A DNA stretch of 64,000 nucleotides, taken from positions 109,785-173,784 of the forward strand of contig NZ_JAHFZZ010000022.1 in NCBI RefSeq assembly GCF_018603905.1, in the 5' to 3' direction. Source of the DNA: Nonomuraea sp. NEAU-A123 (lineage in GTDB: Bacteria > Actinomycetota > Actinomycetes > Streptosporangiales > Streptosporangiaceae). The position numbers and the translations under genes were made by a program. Positions within the stretch are counted from its first letter, which is position 1, and every line of letters starts with the position of its first letter. Shown piece by piece: positions 25,930-37,452 of this stretch. The notes under the pieces are model-generated. The model ran no database searches, had not been told where the DNA came from, and worked only from the letters and a program-made list of their open reading frames with translations.

Positions 25930-27972
25930 CTAGTCGCGGATGGCGGGCATCGTACCGGTGATGTCCTCAGACTCCTGAGGCACCGGATCGGGCAGGATCT
26001 CGTGCACCCGATCCTGGATCAGCCGGGTGATCTGCTCGGGCGGCAGCGTCCCATCGACCACCAGATAGCGGCCGGGATCGGCGGCGGCCAGCGTCCGGAA
26101 CTCCTTGCGCACCCGCTCGTGGAACTCCAGCGGCTCGGACTCGATCCGGTCCATCGCGCCGCCCAGCCTGGTCAGCCCCACCTCGGGCGGCGTGTCGATC
26201 AGCACGGTGAGATGCGGCACCAGCCCGCCCGTGGCCCAGGCGTTGACCTTGGACACGTCGTCGGGATCGAGCGACCGCCCCGCACCCTGGTAGGCCAGCG
26301 ACGAGTCGACATAGCGGTCGGAGATCACCAGCGAGCCGCGGTAGAGGGCCGGCCTGATGACCTTCTCGACGTGCTCGGCCCGGTCGGCGGCGTACAGCAG
26401 CGCCTCGGCGCGCGCCGACAGTCCGCGTTCGGCCGCGTCGAGGAGGATCGCGCGCAGCCGCATGCCGACCTTGGTCGAGCCGGGCTCACGGGTCTGTACG
26501 ACGTCGAACCCCTGGTCACGCAGCCAGATGGCGAGCAGCCGCGACTGGGTCGTCTTTCCCGACCCCTCGCCGCCCTCGAACGCCACGAACAGCCCCGGCA
26601 CCTGCTCTGCCGCCTCGGACTGCGGCCGTTCGCCACGCACCGCCGCGATCAGGTCCTCGGAGAGCGAGACGCCCTTCCTGTCGTCCATGTGCCGCAGCGC
26701 CAGCACGCCGACGACCGTCGCGAGGACGCCGCCGATCACCAGCACCAGGTTGGTGCCGTCGAACTGGTAGACCAGATCGCCCAGCCGCAGCGGGTGGGCG
26801 CCGAAGAGCGCGGCCAGCGGGTTGGCCACCGCCACCACGAACAGCAGCGTGACCCGCGCGGTCGACTGCAGGAACGAGAACGTCCGGCCACGCATCGAGT
26901 CCTCGACCTCGAGGCCGATGAGCGTGTAGCCGATGATCCACGCGATGCCCGCGCACGCCCCGAGCAGCACGGTCAGCATGACCACGATCACCAGGTTGTG
27001 CACGAGGGCGATCGCGATCAGCACCACGCCCGCCACGGTGATCGCCAGGCCGAACAGCCGCCGCCGCGACAACTCGCGCAGCAGCCGCAGGCCGAAGAAC
27101 ATGCCCAGTGCCATGCCGACGAAGACCGCGCCGAACACCACTCCGTAGGCCGCGTCGCCGCCGCCGAGCGCGCCCACGTAGATCTTCGCGACGCCCACGA
27201 CCGCGCCGCCCGCCGCGAACGCTCCCAGCATGCCGATGATCAGGCCGCGCACCAGCCGGTTGCCGCCAACGAACCGCCAGCCGTCGACGATCTGCTTGAG
27301 CACCGACGGGGTGGAGATGGCGCCGTCACGCTTGGGGATGCCGCGCAGCGTGAAGATCAGGAACGCGGACACCAGGTACGCGCAGGCGTTGACGACCAGC
27401 GCCGGCCCGGTCGGGTCCATGCCGGACAGGAGCGGCACGGCGTTCTTCAGCACGTCGCCCACCACGGACAGCGCCGTGAACAGGATCGCGGCGATCGGCG
27501 CGCTGCCATAGGTGACCAGCAGGTTGAGCTGGTTGGCCGATTCGAGCTGCTCCTTCGGCACCAGGTTGGGGACCGTGGCGTCCTTGGCCGGGACCCAGAA
27601 CAGGTTGACGCACTCGACCAGGATCGTCGCGATGATGATCCACTGATAGCTGCCGATCAGCGGGATCGACAGCACCACGGCGAACCGGGCCAGGTCGGAG
27701 GAGAACATCGTCACCCGGCGGTCGAACCGGTCGGCGAACGCTCCCGCGAGCGGCCCGAGCAGGACGGCGGGCAGCATCTTGGCGATGAAGACACCGCCGA
27801 CGGCCAGCGACTGCGTGCGGTAGTCGCCTTGGGTCAGGTTTCCGGCGAGGGCGGTGAGTGCCAGGATGTTCAGCCAGTCGCCGAGGCTGCACACCGACAT
27901 CGCCGTCCAGAGCCGGCGGAAAGATGCGTTTGCCAGCACATGTGTCGGTTGGCGTCGGCCACGGGCGGTCAT
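25930..27972 (-). CDS. tmk: MFS-like membrane domain fused to thymidylate kinase
   Basis: About 680 residues. Residues 1-430 form a 10-12 segment MFS-type membrane domain (motif GPLAGAFADRFDRRV). Residues 460-680 are a complete dTMP kinase: P-loop FEGGEGSGKTTQSRLL, the DRY motif in SDRYVDSSLAYQGAGR, and DTPPEVGL. It phosphorylates dTMP for DNA synthesis. The fusion is known in actinobacteria; the job of the membrane part is unclear. I set the start at the ATG at 27972 (MTARGRRQP); an open extension upstream is unlikely. It is followed by holB after 9 bases. Confidence 0.92.
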   Translation of the reverse strand: MTARGRRQPTHVLANASFRRLWTAMSVCSLGDWLNILALTALAGNLTQGDYRTQSLAVGGVFIAKMLPAVLLGPLAGAFADRFDRRVTMFSSDLARFAVVLSIPLIGSYQWIIIATILVECVNLFWVPAKDATVPNLVPKEQLESANQLNLLVTYGSAPIAAILFTALSVVGDVLKNAVPLLSGMDPTGPALVVNACAYLVSAFLIFTLRGIPKRDGAISTPSVLKQIVDGWRFVGGNRLVRGLIIGMLGAFAAGGAVVGVAKIYVGALGGGDAAYGVVFGAVFVGMALGMFFGLRLLRELSRRRLFGLAITVAGVVLIAIALVHNLVIVVMLTVLLGACAGIAWIIGYTLIGLEVEDSMRGRTFSFLQSTARVTLLFVVAVANPLAALFGAHPLRLGDLVYQFDGTNLVLVIGGVLATVVGVLALRHMDDRKGVSLSEDLIAAVRGERPQSEAAEQVPGLFVAFEGGEGSGKTTQSRLLAIWLRDQGFDVVQTREPGSTKVGMRLRAILLDAAERGLSARAEALLYAADRAEHVEKVIRPALYRGSLVISDRYVDSSLAYQGAGRSLDPDDVSKVNAWATGGLVPHLTVLIDTPPEVGLTRLGGAMDRIESEPLEFHERVRKEFRTLAAADPGRYLVVDGTLPPEQITRLIQDRVHEILPDPVPQESEDITGTMPAIRD

Positions 27973-28133
27973 GATGTCAGCGTATCCAGGTGTTCGCCGG
28001 AAATGGGAAGACAGGAGACCAGCCGGATATACTCGGCTGCTCGTCGCTGAGGGTATTACGTATGCGGGCCGATGCGCATGGTACACACCTCGAATAGGCC
28101 CCCGAAAACACCAGACAGATCCCCCTCGTCCCG

Positions 28134-28730
28134 TTAGTCCGGTTTGTACGGCCGAGCAAGCTCCACCAGAGGCAGCCAGCCGGCGCGGACCGGCTCAGGC
28201 AGCACCAGCTCATCCCACATCTCCACCAGCAGCAGCCCGTCCAGATGTTCGAGCAGTTCCTCCTGGCTCCCTTCCCGCAACAGCATCGCGTACGCGTCCC
28301 GGCGATCCCCGCGATCGGCCAGGTCATAGACCCTGCCGCCGAGCCGCACGGTAGCCAAGGCCCGCAACGCCGGCAGCCGGACCAACCGGTTGGGCACGAA
28401 GAACGGGCGGCCGTCGGCGCCCCGGTGGGTGGCGAACTCGACCTTGGCCTCCAGCGTCAGCCGGAACCCGGCGGCGTCGAGGATGCGCCCGGCCGTTTCG
28501 AGCGTGGGCGACTTACGGCCGTGCTCGTAGGCCGACAGTGTCGTCCGCGACGTGCCGCTCATGCCGGCCAGCGCCTTCTGGTTCATGTTGGCCGCGTGTC
28601 TGGCCTGTTTGAGCAGCAGGCCGCCGCGCTCCGCCCAGAACGTGACGTCGGGCGGCGAGCCCCCGGGCGCCTCGCCCCGCTCAGGCAGCAGCCCGCCGAA
28701 CACCCCCTCCACCGGGGAAGAGATCATCAC
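28134..28730 (-). CDS. XRE-family transcriptional regulator
   Basis: A 198-residue protein. A Cro/C1-type helix-turn-helix occupies about residues 37-92 (LLKQARHAANMNQKALAGMS, then RTTLSAYEHGRKSPTLET). The C-terminal 100 residues form an unrecognised domain with RLPALRALATVRLGGRVYDLADRGDR and an acidic Leu-rich end, which resembles an antitoxin-like regulator, but no toxin neighbour is seen. The ATG at 28730 sits 9 bases from a perfect inverted repeat that is probably its own operator. Confidence 0.85.
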   Translation of the reverse strand: MMISSPVEGVFGGLLPERGEAPGGSPPDVTFWAERGGLLLKQARHAANMNQKALAGMSGTSRTTLSAYEHGRKSPTLETAGRILDAAGFRLTLEAKVEFATHRGADGRPFFVPNRLVRLPALRALATVRLGGRVYDLADRGDRRDAYAMLLREGSQEELLEHLDGLLLVEMWDELVLPEPVRAGWLPLVELARPYKPD

Positions 28731-28739
28731 ACCTCCAAC

Positions 28740-28755
28740 GTATCCGCTTGGATAC
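28740..28755. promoter_or_regulatory. Operator of the XRE regulator
   Basis: GTATCC-GCTT-GGATAC, a perfect 6-base inverted repeat, ends 9 bases before the regulator's ATG. Position and symmetry suggest autoregulation. Confidence 0.55.
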
Positions 28756-28795
28756 TACGCCTTGGCGGGCTGAGTAGCCAGCGGATCGCGGAAAG

Positions 28796-30025
28796 TCAGG
28801 AGCGCAGCTCAAGCAGCGTGATCTCGGGTGGCGCGCCCACCCGGACCGGCGGCCCCCAGAACCCGGCGCCGCGCGTGACGTACACCTGCACCCCGTCGAC
28901 CGTCGCCAGCCCCGACACGACCGGCTGCTGGAACGGCACCACGAGGTTGAACGGCATCATCTGCCCGCCGTGCGTGTGCCCCGACAGCTGCAGATCGACG
29001 CCGTAACGCGCGGCCTGCTCGACCTGCACCGGCTGGTGGGCCAGCAGAACCGTGGAGCGGCTCGGGTCGCGACCGCCGAGCGCCTTGTCGAAGTCGGGCG
29101 CGTCGTTCGCCGTGGCGCCGTTGAGGTCGTTCACCCCGGCCAGGTCGAGCACGCCGCCCTGGTGCCGGATCTCCACCCGTTCGTTCCGCAGCGAGCGTAC
29201 GCCGAGCCGGTCCAGCTCCTCGACCCACTCACCGGGGCCGTTTCTCGTGTAGTACTCGTGGTTTCCAGTCACGAAATAGGCGCCATAGCGGGATTCGAGG
29301 CTCTGCAGCGGCCTGGCCAGCGCGCCCAGCTCGGCGACCGAGCCGTCGACCAGGTCGCCGACGATCGCCACCACGTCGGCCCGCAGCCCGTTGACCATCC
29401 GCACGATGCGCTCGGTATGCCCCTTGCCCGTGAGCGGCCCCAGGTGGATGTCGCTGACCACGGCGAACCGCAGGCCGCTCAGCCTGGAGTCGAGCCCGGG
29501 CAGCGTGACCTTGACCGGTTCGATCACCGGATCACCCAGCGCGACGCTCATGCCGTACCCGACCGTGCCGAGCGCGCTCACGCCCGCGACGGCGGCGGTG
29601 GCCCGCCCGAGGAAGAGTCGCCTGCTCATCGCGTCGATGCCCGCCGGTGGCGCCTCAAGGGGCGGAGCCACAGGAACCGGCCCAGCAGGCACCATGACCG
29701 GCCGCGCAACCTCTGACCGCGACGAAACGACCCCACGCCCCCGGACCAGCGCGAACCACGCCACCAGCCGGGGGATCTCCAGCAGGATCAGACAGATCAC
29801 CAGGTAGAACATGATCGCGACCCAGAGATACCCCGGCCACGCCAGCCACTGGAACATCTCCAGCCGCAACCCCACGAACGTCGCGACGACCAGCAGGACG
29901 AGCCCCACCAACCCCCAGCTCAACCCCTTGCGTAACCGCCCGGGCCGAGTGGTCGACCGCACCATCCGCTGCCACAGATAGAGATGTGCCAGGAACACCG
30001 CGCCCACGAAGCCCAAGACCACCAC
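28796..30025 (-). CDS. Membrane-anchored metallophosphoesterase (YkuE-like)
   Basis: A 409-residue protein. The N-terminal third has four hydrophobic segments, then a twin-arginine-like stretch (SRRLFLGRATAAVAG) and a calcineurin-type phosphoesterase domain. All metal-site motifs are present: SDIHLGP, GDLVDG, GNHEYY, AHQPV and SGHTHGGQ. The catalytic domain is probably outside the membrane. The start is a GTG at 30025, which lies 14 bases after topA with a weak site, so co-transcription with topA is likely. Substrates of the family include phospholipid or cyclic-nucleotide phosphoesters; not determinable here. Confidence 0.9.
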   Translation of the reverse strand: MVVLGFVGAVFLAHLYLWQRMVRSTTRPGRLRKGLSWGLVGLVLLVVATFVGLRLEMFQWLAWPGYLWVAIMFYLVICLILLEIPRLVAWFALVRGRGVVSSRSEVARPVMVPAGPVPVAPPLEAPPAGIDAMSRRLFLGRATAAVAGVSALGTVGYGMSVALGDPVIEPVKVTLPGLDSRLSGLRFAVVSDIHLGPLTGKGHTERIVRMVNGLRADVVAIVGDLVDGSVAELGALARPLQSLESRYGAYFVTGNHEYYTRNGPGEWVEELDRLGVRSLRNERVEIRHQGGVLDLAGVNDLNGATANDAPDFDKALGGRDPSRSTVLLAHQPVQVEQAARYGVDLQLSGHTHGGQMMPFNLVVPFQQPVVSGLATVDGVQVYVTRGAGFWGPPVRVGAPPEITLLELRS

Positions 30026-30039
30026 GCGAGCAATGCTAC

Positions 30040-32727
<2,688 letters not shown>

Positions 32728-32918
32728 GCTGCTTCCTACCTCACTGTTCGCTTGCAATTCCCCCTGCCGGGAGCCGGCACTGATCTGAAAGGTAACCCGA
32801 CTCGCGGAAATTTCCTTCCCCCGGGACTACCCACTAGCTTCCGGACCCACCCACAAGCACGCAGAATAAGCCCCATCGAGCGGCATTGCGCCCTGACTCA
32901 CCCTGGAGACTAATCGTT

Positions 32919-33104
32919 GTGCTCGACTACTCCTACATGGATATCTTCATTCCGCGCGATCTCTCCCGCGAAGCAGCACGTCAACTGCTCACCGAGCACG
33001 CGGAGTACGGTCAGTGGGAGCTCTCCCGCGTACGCCTGCACCCTGACGGAAGCCGTCACGTACGGTTGCGCCGCAAGGTCATGCGCGTCCGCAGCACCTT
33101 GTGA
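32919..33104 (+). CDS. DUF5703 small conserved protein
   Basis: A 61-residue protein starting at a GTG behind GGAG. The sequence FIPRDLSREAARQLLTEHAE, then YGQWELSRVRLHPDGSRHVR and an Arg-rich end, matches the short actinobacterial family found next to topA. It is divergent from topA. The function is unknown; size and basic tail allow a nucleic-acid contact, which is speculation. Confidence 0.8.
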   Translation: MLDYSYMDIFIPRDLSREAARQLLTEHAEYGQWELSRVRLHPDGSRHVRLRRKVMRVRSTL

Positions 33105-33113
33105 TCGGACATG

Positions 33114-33154
33114 GCTTTGCCCGCCCCGGGCCGCGCCCCCGGAACGGGCAAAGC
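33114..33154. terminator. Terminator between convergent genes
   Basis: A perfect 10-base stem, GCTTTGCCCG/CGGGCAAAGC, with an inner CCCGGG/CCCCGG pairing, lies 9 bases after the DUF5703 stop and before the chaplin stop. It is followed by GTCTTT. It could serve both strands. Confidence 0.65.
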
Positions 33155-33202
33155 GTCTTTCGCTACTCGCTCACCGGCTGTGAGCGGTAGACGTTCTTGT
33201 CA

Positions 33203-35185
33203 TTACTTCCGGCCGAGCCGGAAGCGGCGGGTGGCCGCGAACAGTGTCGCCGAGGCGGCGAACATCGCACCCAGAACGAGCGCGAACAGCGAGCCGGTGG
33301 TCATCCCGGTGACCCCCGCGGGCTGAGACGCGCTCATCAGGCCCAGGGCGCCAGTGGGCAGGTTGCCGGTCACGGACCGCGCCACACCCCCGACGGGGGT
33401 GGAGGCGACCAGCGAGGTGGCCGGAGCGAGGGGCGACTGCGGGTCCGCGGCGCGAGCGGCGTTGGCGACCGGAGCCTTACCGTTCTTGACGTGCTTGGCC
33501 GGAGTGACGTGCCTGGCCGGGGTCGCGGGCTGGCCGGCCAGACCGGGCAGCTCGGGCAGCTTGGGCAGGCCGAACACCTCCTGCAGGTCCCCGACCAGCG
33601 GCACATCGTCGACGAGAGGCAGTTCGGGGGAGCCGCCACCGCGCATCGGAGTGACTTTGCCGACACTCTGCAGGCCGCCCAGGACCGGCACCGGGGGAAG
33701 TGCGGGCAGCACCCCGTCGGACTTGGAGCTGACGACCTTGCGGTAGCTGTAGTGCCCGTGGGGGGTGTAGTCGTCCACCGGCCTGCCGACGTGCGAGCCG
33801 CCGAGGCACCCGGCCGCAGCGTCGCCCAGCACGGCCACGGCGTTGCCGCAGACGTTGATCGGCGCGGTGATCGGCGCGACCACCTGGTTGCCGGCCAGCA
33901 CGCCGCCCTTGCCGGACGTGGTGTTGCCGCCCGCACCCGGGCCACCGTGCGAGGAGACGCTGGCGCCGCCCTTGCAGTGGGCCTCGGCCAGCCCGAGCAC
34001 GGCCACTGCGTTGCCGCAGGCGTTGATCGGCGCGGTGATCGGTGCGACCACCTGGTTGCCGCTCAGCACGCCGCCCTTGCCGGACGTGGTGTTGCCACCC
34101 GCACCCGAGCCGCCGTTCTTGACCGAGGCGCCGCCCTTGCAGCCCGCGAACGCCTTGCCGATCACGGCCACGGCGTTGCCGCAGACGTTGATCGGCGCGG
34201 TGATCGGCGCGACCACCTGGTTGCCGCTCAGCACCCCACCCTTACCGGACGTGGTGTTGCCACCCGCACCCGAGCCGCCGTTCTTGACCGAGGCGCCGCC
34301 CTTGCACCCGGCGTGCGCGTTGCCGACGGCGTTGCCGCAGGCCGTGATGGGCAGGCTGACCGGCGCGATGACCTGGTTGCCGCTGCCGACCGCGAAGCGC
34401 CCGTCGGTGTCGTTGCCCGTCGAGCCGCGGGGGCTCCGGTAAGGGGTGTGCCCGCCATTGGTCACGGACGAGCCGCCCTTGCAGCCCGAGAACGCCCTGC
34501 CGAGCACGGCGGCCGAGTTGCCGCAGATGTTGATCGGGGCGCTGATCGGCGCGACGACCTGGTTGCCGCCGAGCACGGAGCCGCGGCCCGAGGTGCGGTT
34601 GCCGCCGGTGCCCACACCCTTGTTCTTGACCGAGGCGCCGCCCTTGCAGCCCGCCGTCGAGCTGCCGAAGATCGCCAGTGCGTTGCCGCAGGCGTTCACC
34701 GGAGCGGAGATCGGGGCGTTGACCTGGTTGCCGCCGAGGATGCTGGAGTCGCCCGAAGTGCGGTTGCCGCCCTGGCCGCCCTTGCCGGAGTTCTTGACCG
34801 AGGCGCCGCCCTTGCAGCCCGCGTCGGAGCTGCCGATCAGGGAGAGAGCGTTGCCACAGGCGTTGATCGGGGCGCTGATCGGCGCGTTGACCTGGTTGCC
34901 GCCGAGGATGCTGGAGTCGCCAGAGGTGCGGTTGCCGCCCCCGCCGCTCTTGCCGCTGTTGACGACCGACGCGCCGCCCTGGGAGTCGGCGTGGGACTTT
35001 CCTAGGTCCTTGGAGACGGCGTTGCCGCTGATGTCGATCGGCAGCGAGACAGGCGCGTTGATCTGGTTGCCGCCGCCGATGGAGGAGTCGCCAGAGGTGT
35101 CGGCCAGCGCGGTGCCGCTGCCGAGGGACATGACGGCTACCGCTAGCAGAGCCGCGGGGGCCGAAGCCTTCGCCCACGTACGCAT
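33203..35185 (-). CDS. Multi-domain chaplin (eight chaplin domains) with C-terminal membrane anchor
   Basis: About 660 residues. The signal peptide is RTWAKASAPAALLAVAVMSL ending near ALA. Eight chaplin domains follow at about 50-60 residue spacing, each with GNQV(N/V)API(S/T)API and CGN...GC(K)GG. Domains 2-8 carry the two cysteines; the first has none (DISGNAVS, ADSQGG). After a Pro-rich linker the protein ends in one membrane segment and RRFRLGRK, without an LPXTG/LAXTG sortase signal. Chaplins assemble into amyloid-like surface layers on aerial hyphae; streptomycete long chaplins have two domains. The start at 35185 has TAGGAG upstream. Confidence 0.9.
   Translation of the reverse strand: MRTWAKASAPAALLAVAVMSLGSGTALADTSGDSSIGGGNQINAPVSLPIDISGNAVSKDLGKSHADSQGGASVVNSGKSGGGGNRTSGDSSILGGNQVNAPISAPINACGNALSLIGSSDAGCKGGASVKNSGKGGQGGNRTSGDSSILGGNQVNAPISAPVNACGNALAIFGSSTAGCKGGASVKNKGVGTGGNRTSGRGSVLGGNQVVAPISAPINICGNSAAVLGRAFSGCKGGSSVTNGGHTPYRSPRGSTGNDTDGRFAVGSGNQVIAPVSLPITACGNAVGNAHAGCKGGASVKNGGSGAGGNTTSGKGGVLSGNQVVAPITAPINVCGNAVAVIGKAFAGCKGGASVKNGGSGAGGNTTSGKGGVLSGNQVVAPITAPINACGNAVAVLGLAEAHCKGGASVSSHGGPGAGGNTTSGKGGVLAGNQVVAPITAPINVCGNAVAVLGDAAAGCLGGSHVGRPVDDYTPHGHYSYRKVVSSKSDGVLPALPPVPVLGGLQSVGKVTPMRGGGSPELPLVDDVPLVGDLQEVFGLPKLPELPGLAGQPATPARHVTPAKHVKNGKAPVANAARAADPQSPLAPATSLVASTPVGGVARSVTGNLPTGALGLMSASQPAGVTGMTTGSLFALVLGAMFAASATLFAATRRFRLGRK
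33780..35100. repeat. In-frame DNA repeats encoding the chaplin domains
   Basis: Eight imperfect direct repeats of about 155-185 bases. The pair around 34030-34130 and 34200-34300 is nearly identical, as are those around 34720-34750 and 34890-34920. The closeness of neighbouring copies points to recent duplication or gene conversion; the outer copies are more diverged. Confidence 0.85.
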
Positions 35186-35380
35186 GATGAATGCTCCTAC
35201 TTGGTTCATGGGGGGATACCTGACAGTTCGCGGGCAGCCGAGGGCATGCGAGGTCGCAGAACGCCGCGCGCAGCGGAGACCTCGGGGAAATCGCGAACCA
35301 AGATGACTGACATGTCACCCGCTGGCGGAGGGGATCGAGCCGCGCTCCGCCGCCGTACTTACCGGAATCTGTGGCGGGGG

Positions 35381-36004
35381 TCAGTCAGGTGAGAAAGAGG
35401 GGTCATCCGCCGCTGTGCGGACGACCGGAGGAAGCACGGACGCCAGGGGGGCGCGCCGAGCCTCGATACGCGGGTCGTAGCAGGACCTCGCGATGTCTCC
35501 CATGCCTGGCCCGAAGGGGCCGCTGCCACCGCCGTTGGGCACCAGACCATTGGTGTCCAGGATGTCGCTGGCAGTGGAAGAAGGTGGCAGGCCGGGATCC
35601 GACTGGCTGTTGAGCCCGTCGACCGTCCGCCCCGCCATCGCCTCGGCGTTGTCCGACGCCGCGACCTTTCCGTCAGCCGTGGGGAAACCGTCCATGATGG
35701 ACCCGGTGACGGTGTGAGGTGTGCCGACTGTTGTAGTCGTATCTGCCGCCGTCCCTGCTGCCGCGGTGGAATCCGCGGCCGCCGGAGCGGCGGAGAGCAT
35801 TCCGAGGAGAACGGCGAGCAGCCATCCCGCGGTCAGCAGGGCGCCGACCGCGACTGCTCGTGCGATGACCTCGCGGGCGCCGGCCGCGAACCGCGCCATC
35901 CGGGCGGCCCGATCGGCGATCGCATCCTCTACGGGGCTGCTCACGGGCACGCGCCGAGCAGCGAGGGACATTGCCCTCCACTGCCGCACCGGCATGCGTG
36001 CCAC
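35381..36004 (-). CDS. Membrane-anchored or secreted protein of unknown function
   Basis: About 207 residues, not recognised. I place the start at a GTG at 36004 behind GGGAGGG. Residues 1-50 are basic and helical, one hydrophobic segment (about 52-73, ALLTAGWLLAVLLGMLSAA) follows, then a Thr/Ala/Gly/Pro-rich low-complexity exterior ending in ARSCYDPRIEARR. It resembles a cell-surface protein with a single anchor. Its position beside the chaplin may indicate a shared role in the hyphal surface, but nothing else supports this. Confidence 0.6.
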   Translation of the reverse strand: MARMPVRQWRAMSLAARRVPVSSPVEDAIADRAARMARFAAGAREVIARAVAVGALLTAGWLLAVLLGMLSAAPAAADSTAAAGTAADTTTTVGTPHTVTGSIMDGFPTADGKVAASDNAEAMAGRTVDGLNSQSDPGLPPSSTASDILDTNGLVPNGGGSGPFGPGMGDIARSCYDPRIEARRAPLASVLPPVVRTAADDPSFSPD

Positions 36005-36118
36005 GTGACCCTCCCTCAAAGCGCTCCAGAACCGACCTCACAGTGTGAGGCCGGTCCATGGACTCACCCCTCAACGGTCTGTAACCGTAGCATCACTCAA
36101 GGTTGTCTCAAGGGCTTT

Positions 36119-37390
36119 TCAGCAGTAATCCAGGAAGCGGTCAAGCACCCGCACCCCAAACTGGAGCGAATCAACCGGCACCCGCTCGTCGACCCCATGA
36201 AACATCCCGGAGAAGTCCAAGTCAGCAGGCAACTTGAGCGGCGCGAACCCGTACCCCCGGATTCCCAGCCGGCTGAACGACTTGAGGTCCGTCCCTCCGG
36301 ACATCGTGTACGGCACGGCGCGCCCGGCCGGGTCCTCGGCCAGCAGCGCCTCGACCATGGCGGTCACCAGCGGCCCCTCGAAGCCGAACTCCAGCGCCAC
36401 CTGGTGCTGCACGAACTCCCTCGTGACGTTGGGCCCGAGCAGTTCGTCGATCGTGGCGAAGAACTCCTCCTCGAACCCCGGCAGGAACCGCCCGTCGATC
36501 ACCGCCGAAGCCGTCTGCGGCACCACGTTCGACTTGTAGCCGGCCTCCAGCATGGTCGGATTGACCGTGTTGCGGAGCCCCGCGCCCAGCATCCTGGCCA
36601 CCGGCCCCAGCTTGGCGATCGCGACCTCGGGATCGCCGCCGCCCAGTTCGTCCAGGAACCTGCTCATGGTCGGTGTCAGCCGTACCGGCCACTCATGCCT
36701 GCCCACGCGCGCCACGGCGTCGGCGAGCTCGGTCACGGCGTTGTCCAGGTTGAGCATCGACCCGTGTCCGGCCCGGCCCTGCGCGGCCACCCGCATCCAC
36801 GCCATGCCCTTCTCCGCGGCCTCGATCAGGTAGAGCCGGCGATCCGTCCCGATCGACACGCTGAACCCGCCGACCTCCCCGATCGCCTCCGTAACCCCCT
36901 CGAACTGCTCCGGATGCTCATCGACCAGGAACTTCGCCCCGTACTCCCCGCCCGCCTCCTCATCGGCGGTGAACATGAGCACCACGTCCCGCCCAGGCCG
37001 GCGCCCCTCCCTGAGCCGCTGCCGCACGACCGCCAGGATCATCGCGTCCATGTCCTTCATGTCCACGGCCCCGCGCCCCCAGACGCACCCGTCGACCACT
37101 TCCGCCGAGAGCGGATGATGCCGCCAATCCCCCGCGTCGAACGGCACCACGTCAAGATGCCCGTGCAGCAGCAGCGCGTCACGTCCTGGATCGGTGCCCT
37201 CGATGCGCGCGACGACGTTCGCCCGGCGGTCGTCACTCTCCAGGATCGTCGCCTCAAGCCCCACCTCGGCGAGCTTCGTCGCGACGTACTCGGCCGCCAC
37301 CCTCTCCCCGGGCCCCGCGTTGTCGCCGGCGTTGGTCGAATCGATGCGGATCAGATCACAGCACAGCTCGACGACGTCGTCCTCGGCCAT
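36119..37390 (-). CDS. M20-family metallopeptidase/amidohydrolase
   Basis: A 423-residue dizinc hydrolase of the M20/ArgE/DapE/ACY1 fold. Metal and catalytic residues are visible: LLHGHLDVVPF (H78, D80), GRGAVDMKDMDAM, and TADEEAGGEYG with the base/ligand glutamates. The dimerisation domain occupies the middle. It hydrolyses amide bonds of small peptides or N-acyl amino acids; the exact substrate cannot be told. The ATG at 37390 has AAGGAG upstream. It is the last host gene before the tRNA-Leu integration site. Confidence 0.92.
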   Translation of the reverse strand: MAEDDVVELCCDLIRIDSTNAGDNAGPGERVAAEYVATKLAEVGLEATILESDDRRANVVARIEGTDPGRDALLLHGHLDVVPFDAGDWRHHPLSAEVVDGCVWGRGAVDMKDMDAMILAVVRQRLREGRRPGRDVVLMFTADEEAGGEYGAKFLVDEHPEQFEGVTEAIGEVGGFSVSIGTDRRLYLIEAAEKGMAWMRVAAQGRAGHGSMLNLDNAVTELADAVARVGRHEWPVRLTPTMSRFLDELGGGDPEVAIAKLGPVARMLGAGLRNTVNPTMLEAGYKSNVVPQTASAVIDGRFLPGFEEEFFATIDELLGPNVTREFVQHQVALEFGFEGPLVTAMVEALLAEDPAGRAVPYTMSGGTDLKSFSRLGIRGYGFAPLKLPADLDFSGMFHGVDERVPVDSLQFGVRVLDRFLDYC

Positions 37391-37452
37391 GACGGCTCCT
37401 TCGCTCGGGTACGGATTCCCGTCTCATCCTCCCTCCGGAATCCAGGTATGAC

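Noticed and set aside
25696..28050. A 784-codon open frame on the plus strand
   Set aside because: Antisense to the MFS-tmk fusion and the start of holB; composition is Arg/His/Gln-rich shadow sequence.
33197..35005. A 602-codon repetitive open frame opposite the chaplin
   Set aside because: The repeats are the complement of the chaplin domains; no signal peptide or ribosome-binding site.
33780..35100. Possible CRISPR array in the regularly repeated region
   Set aside because: Units are about 155-185 bases, in frame, and encode chaplin domains; no short constant repeat with variable spacers.
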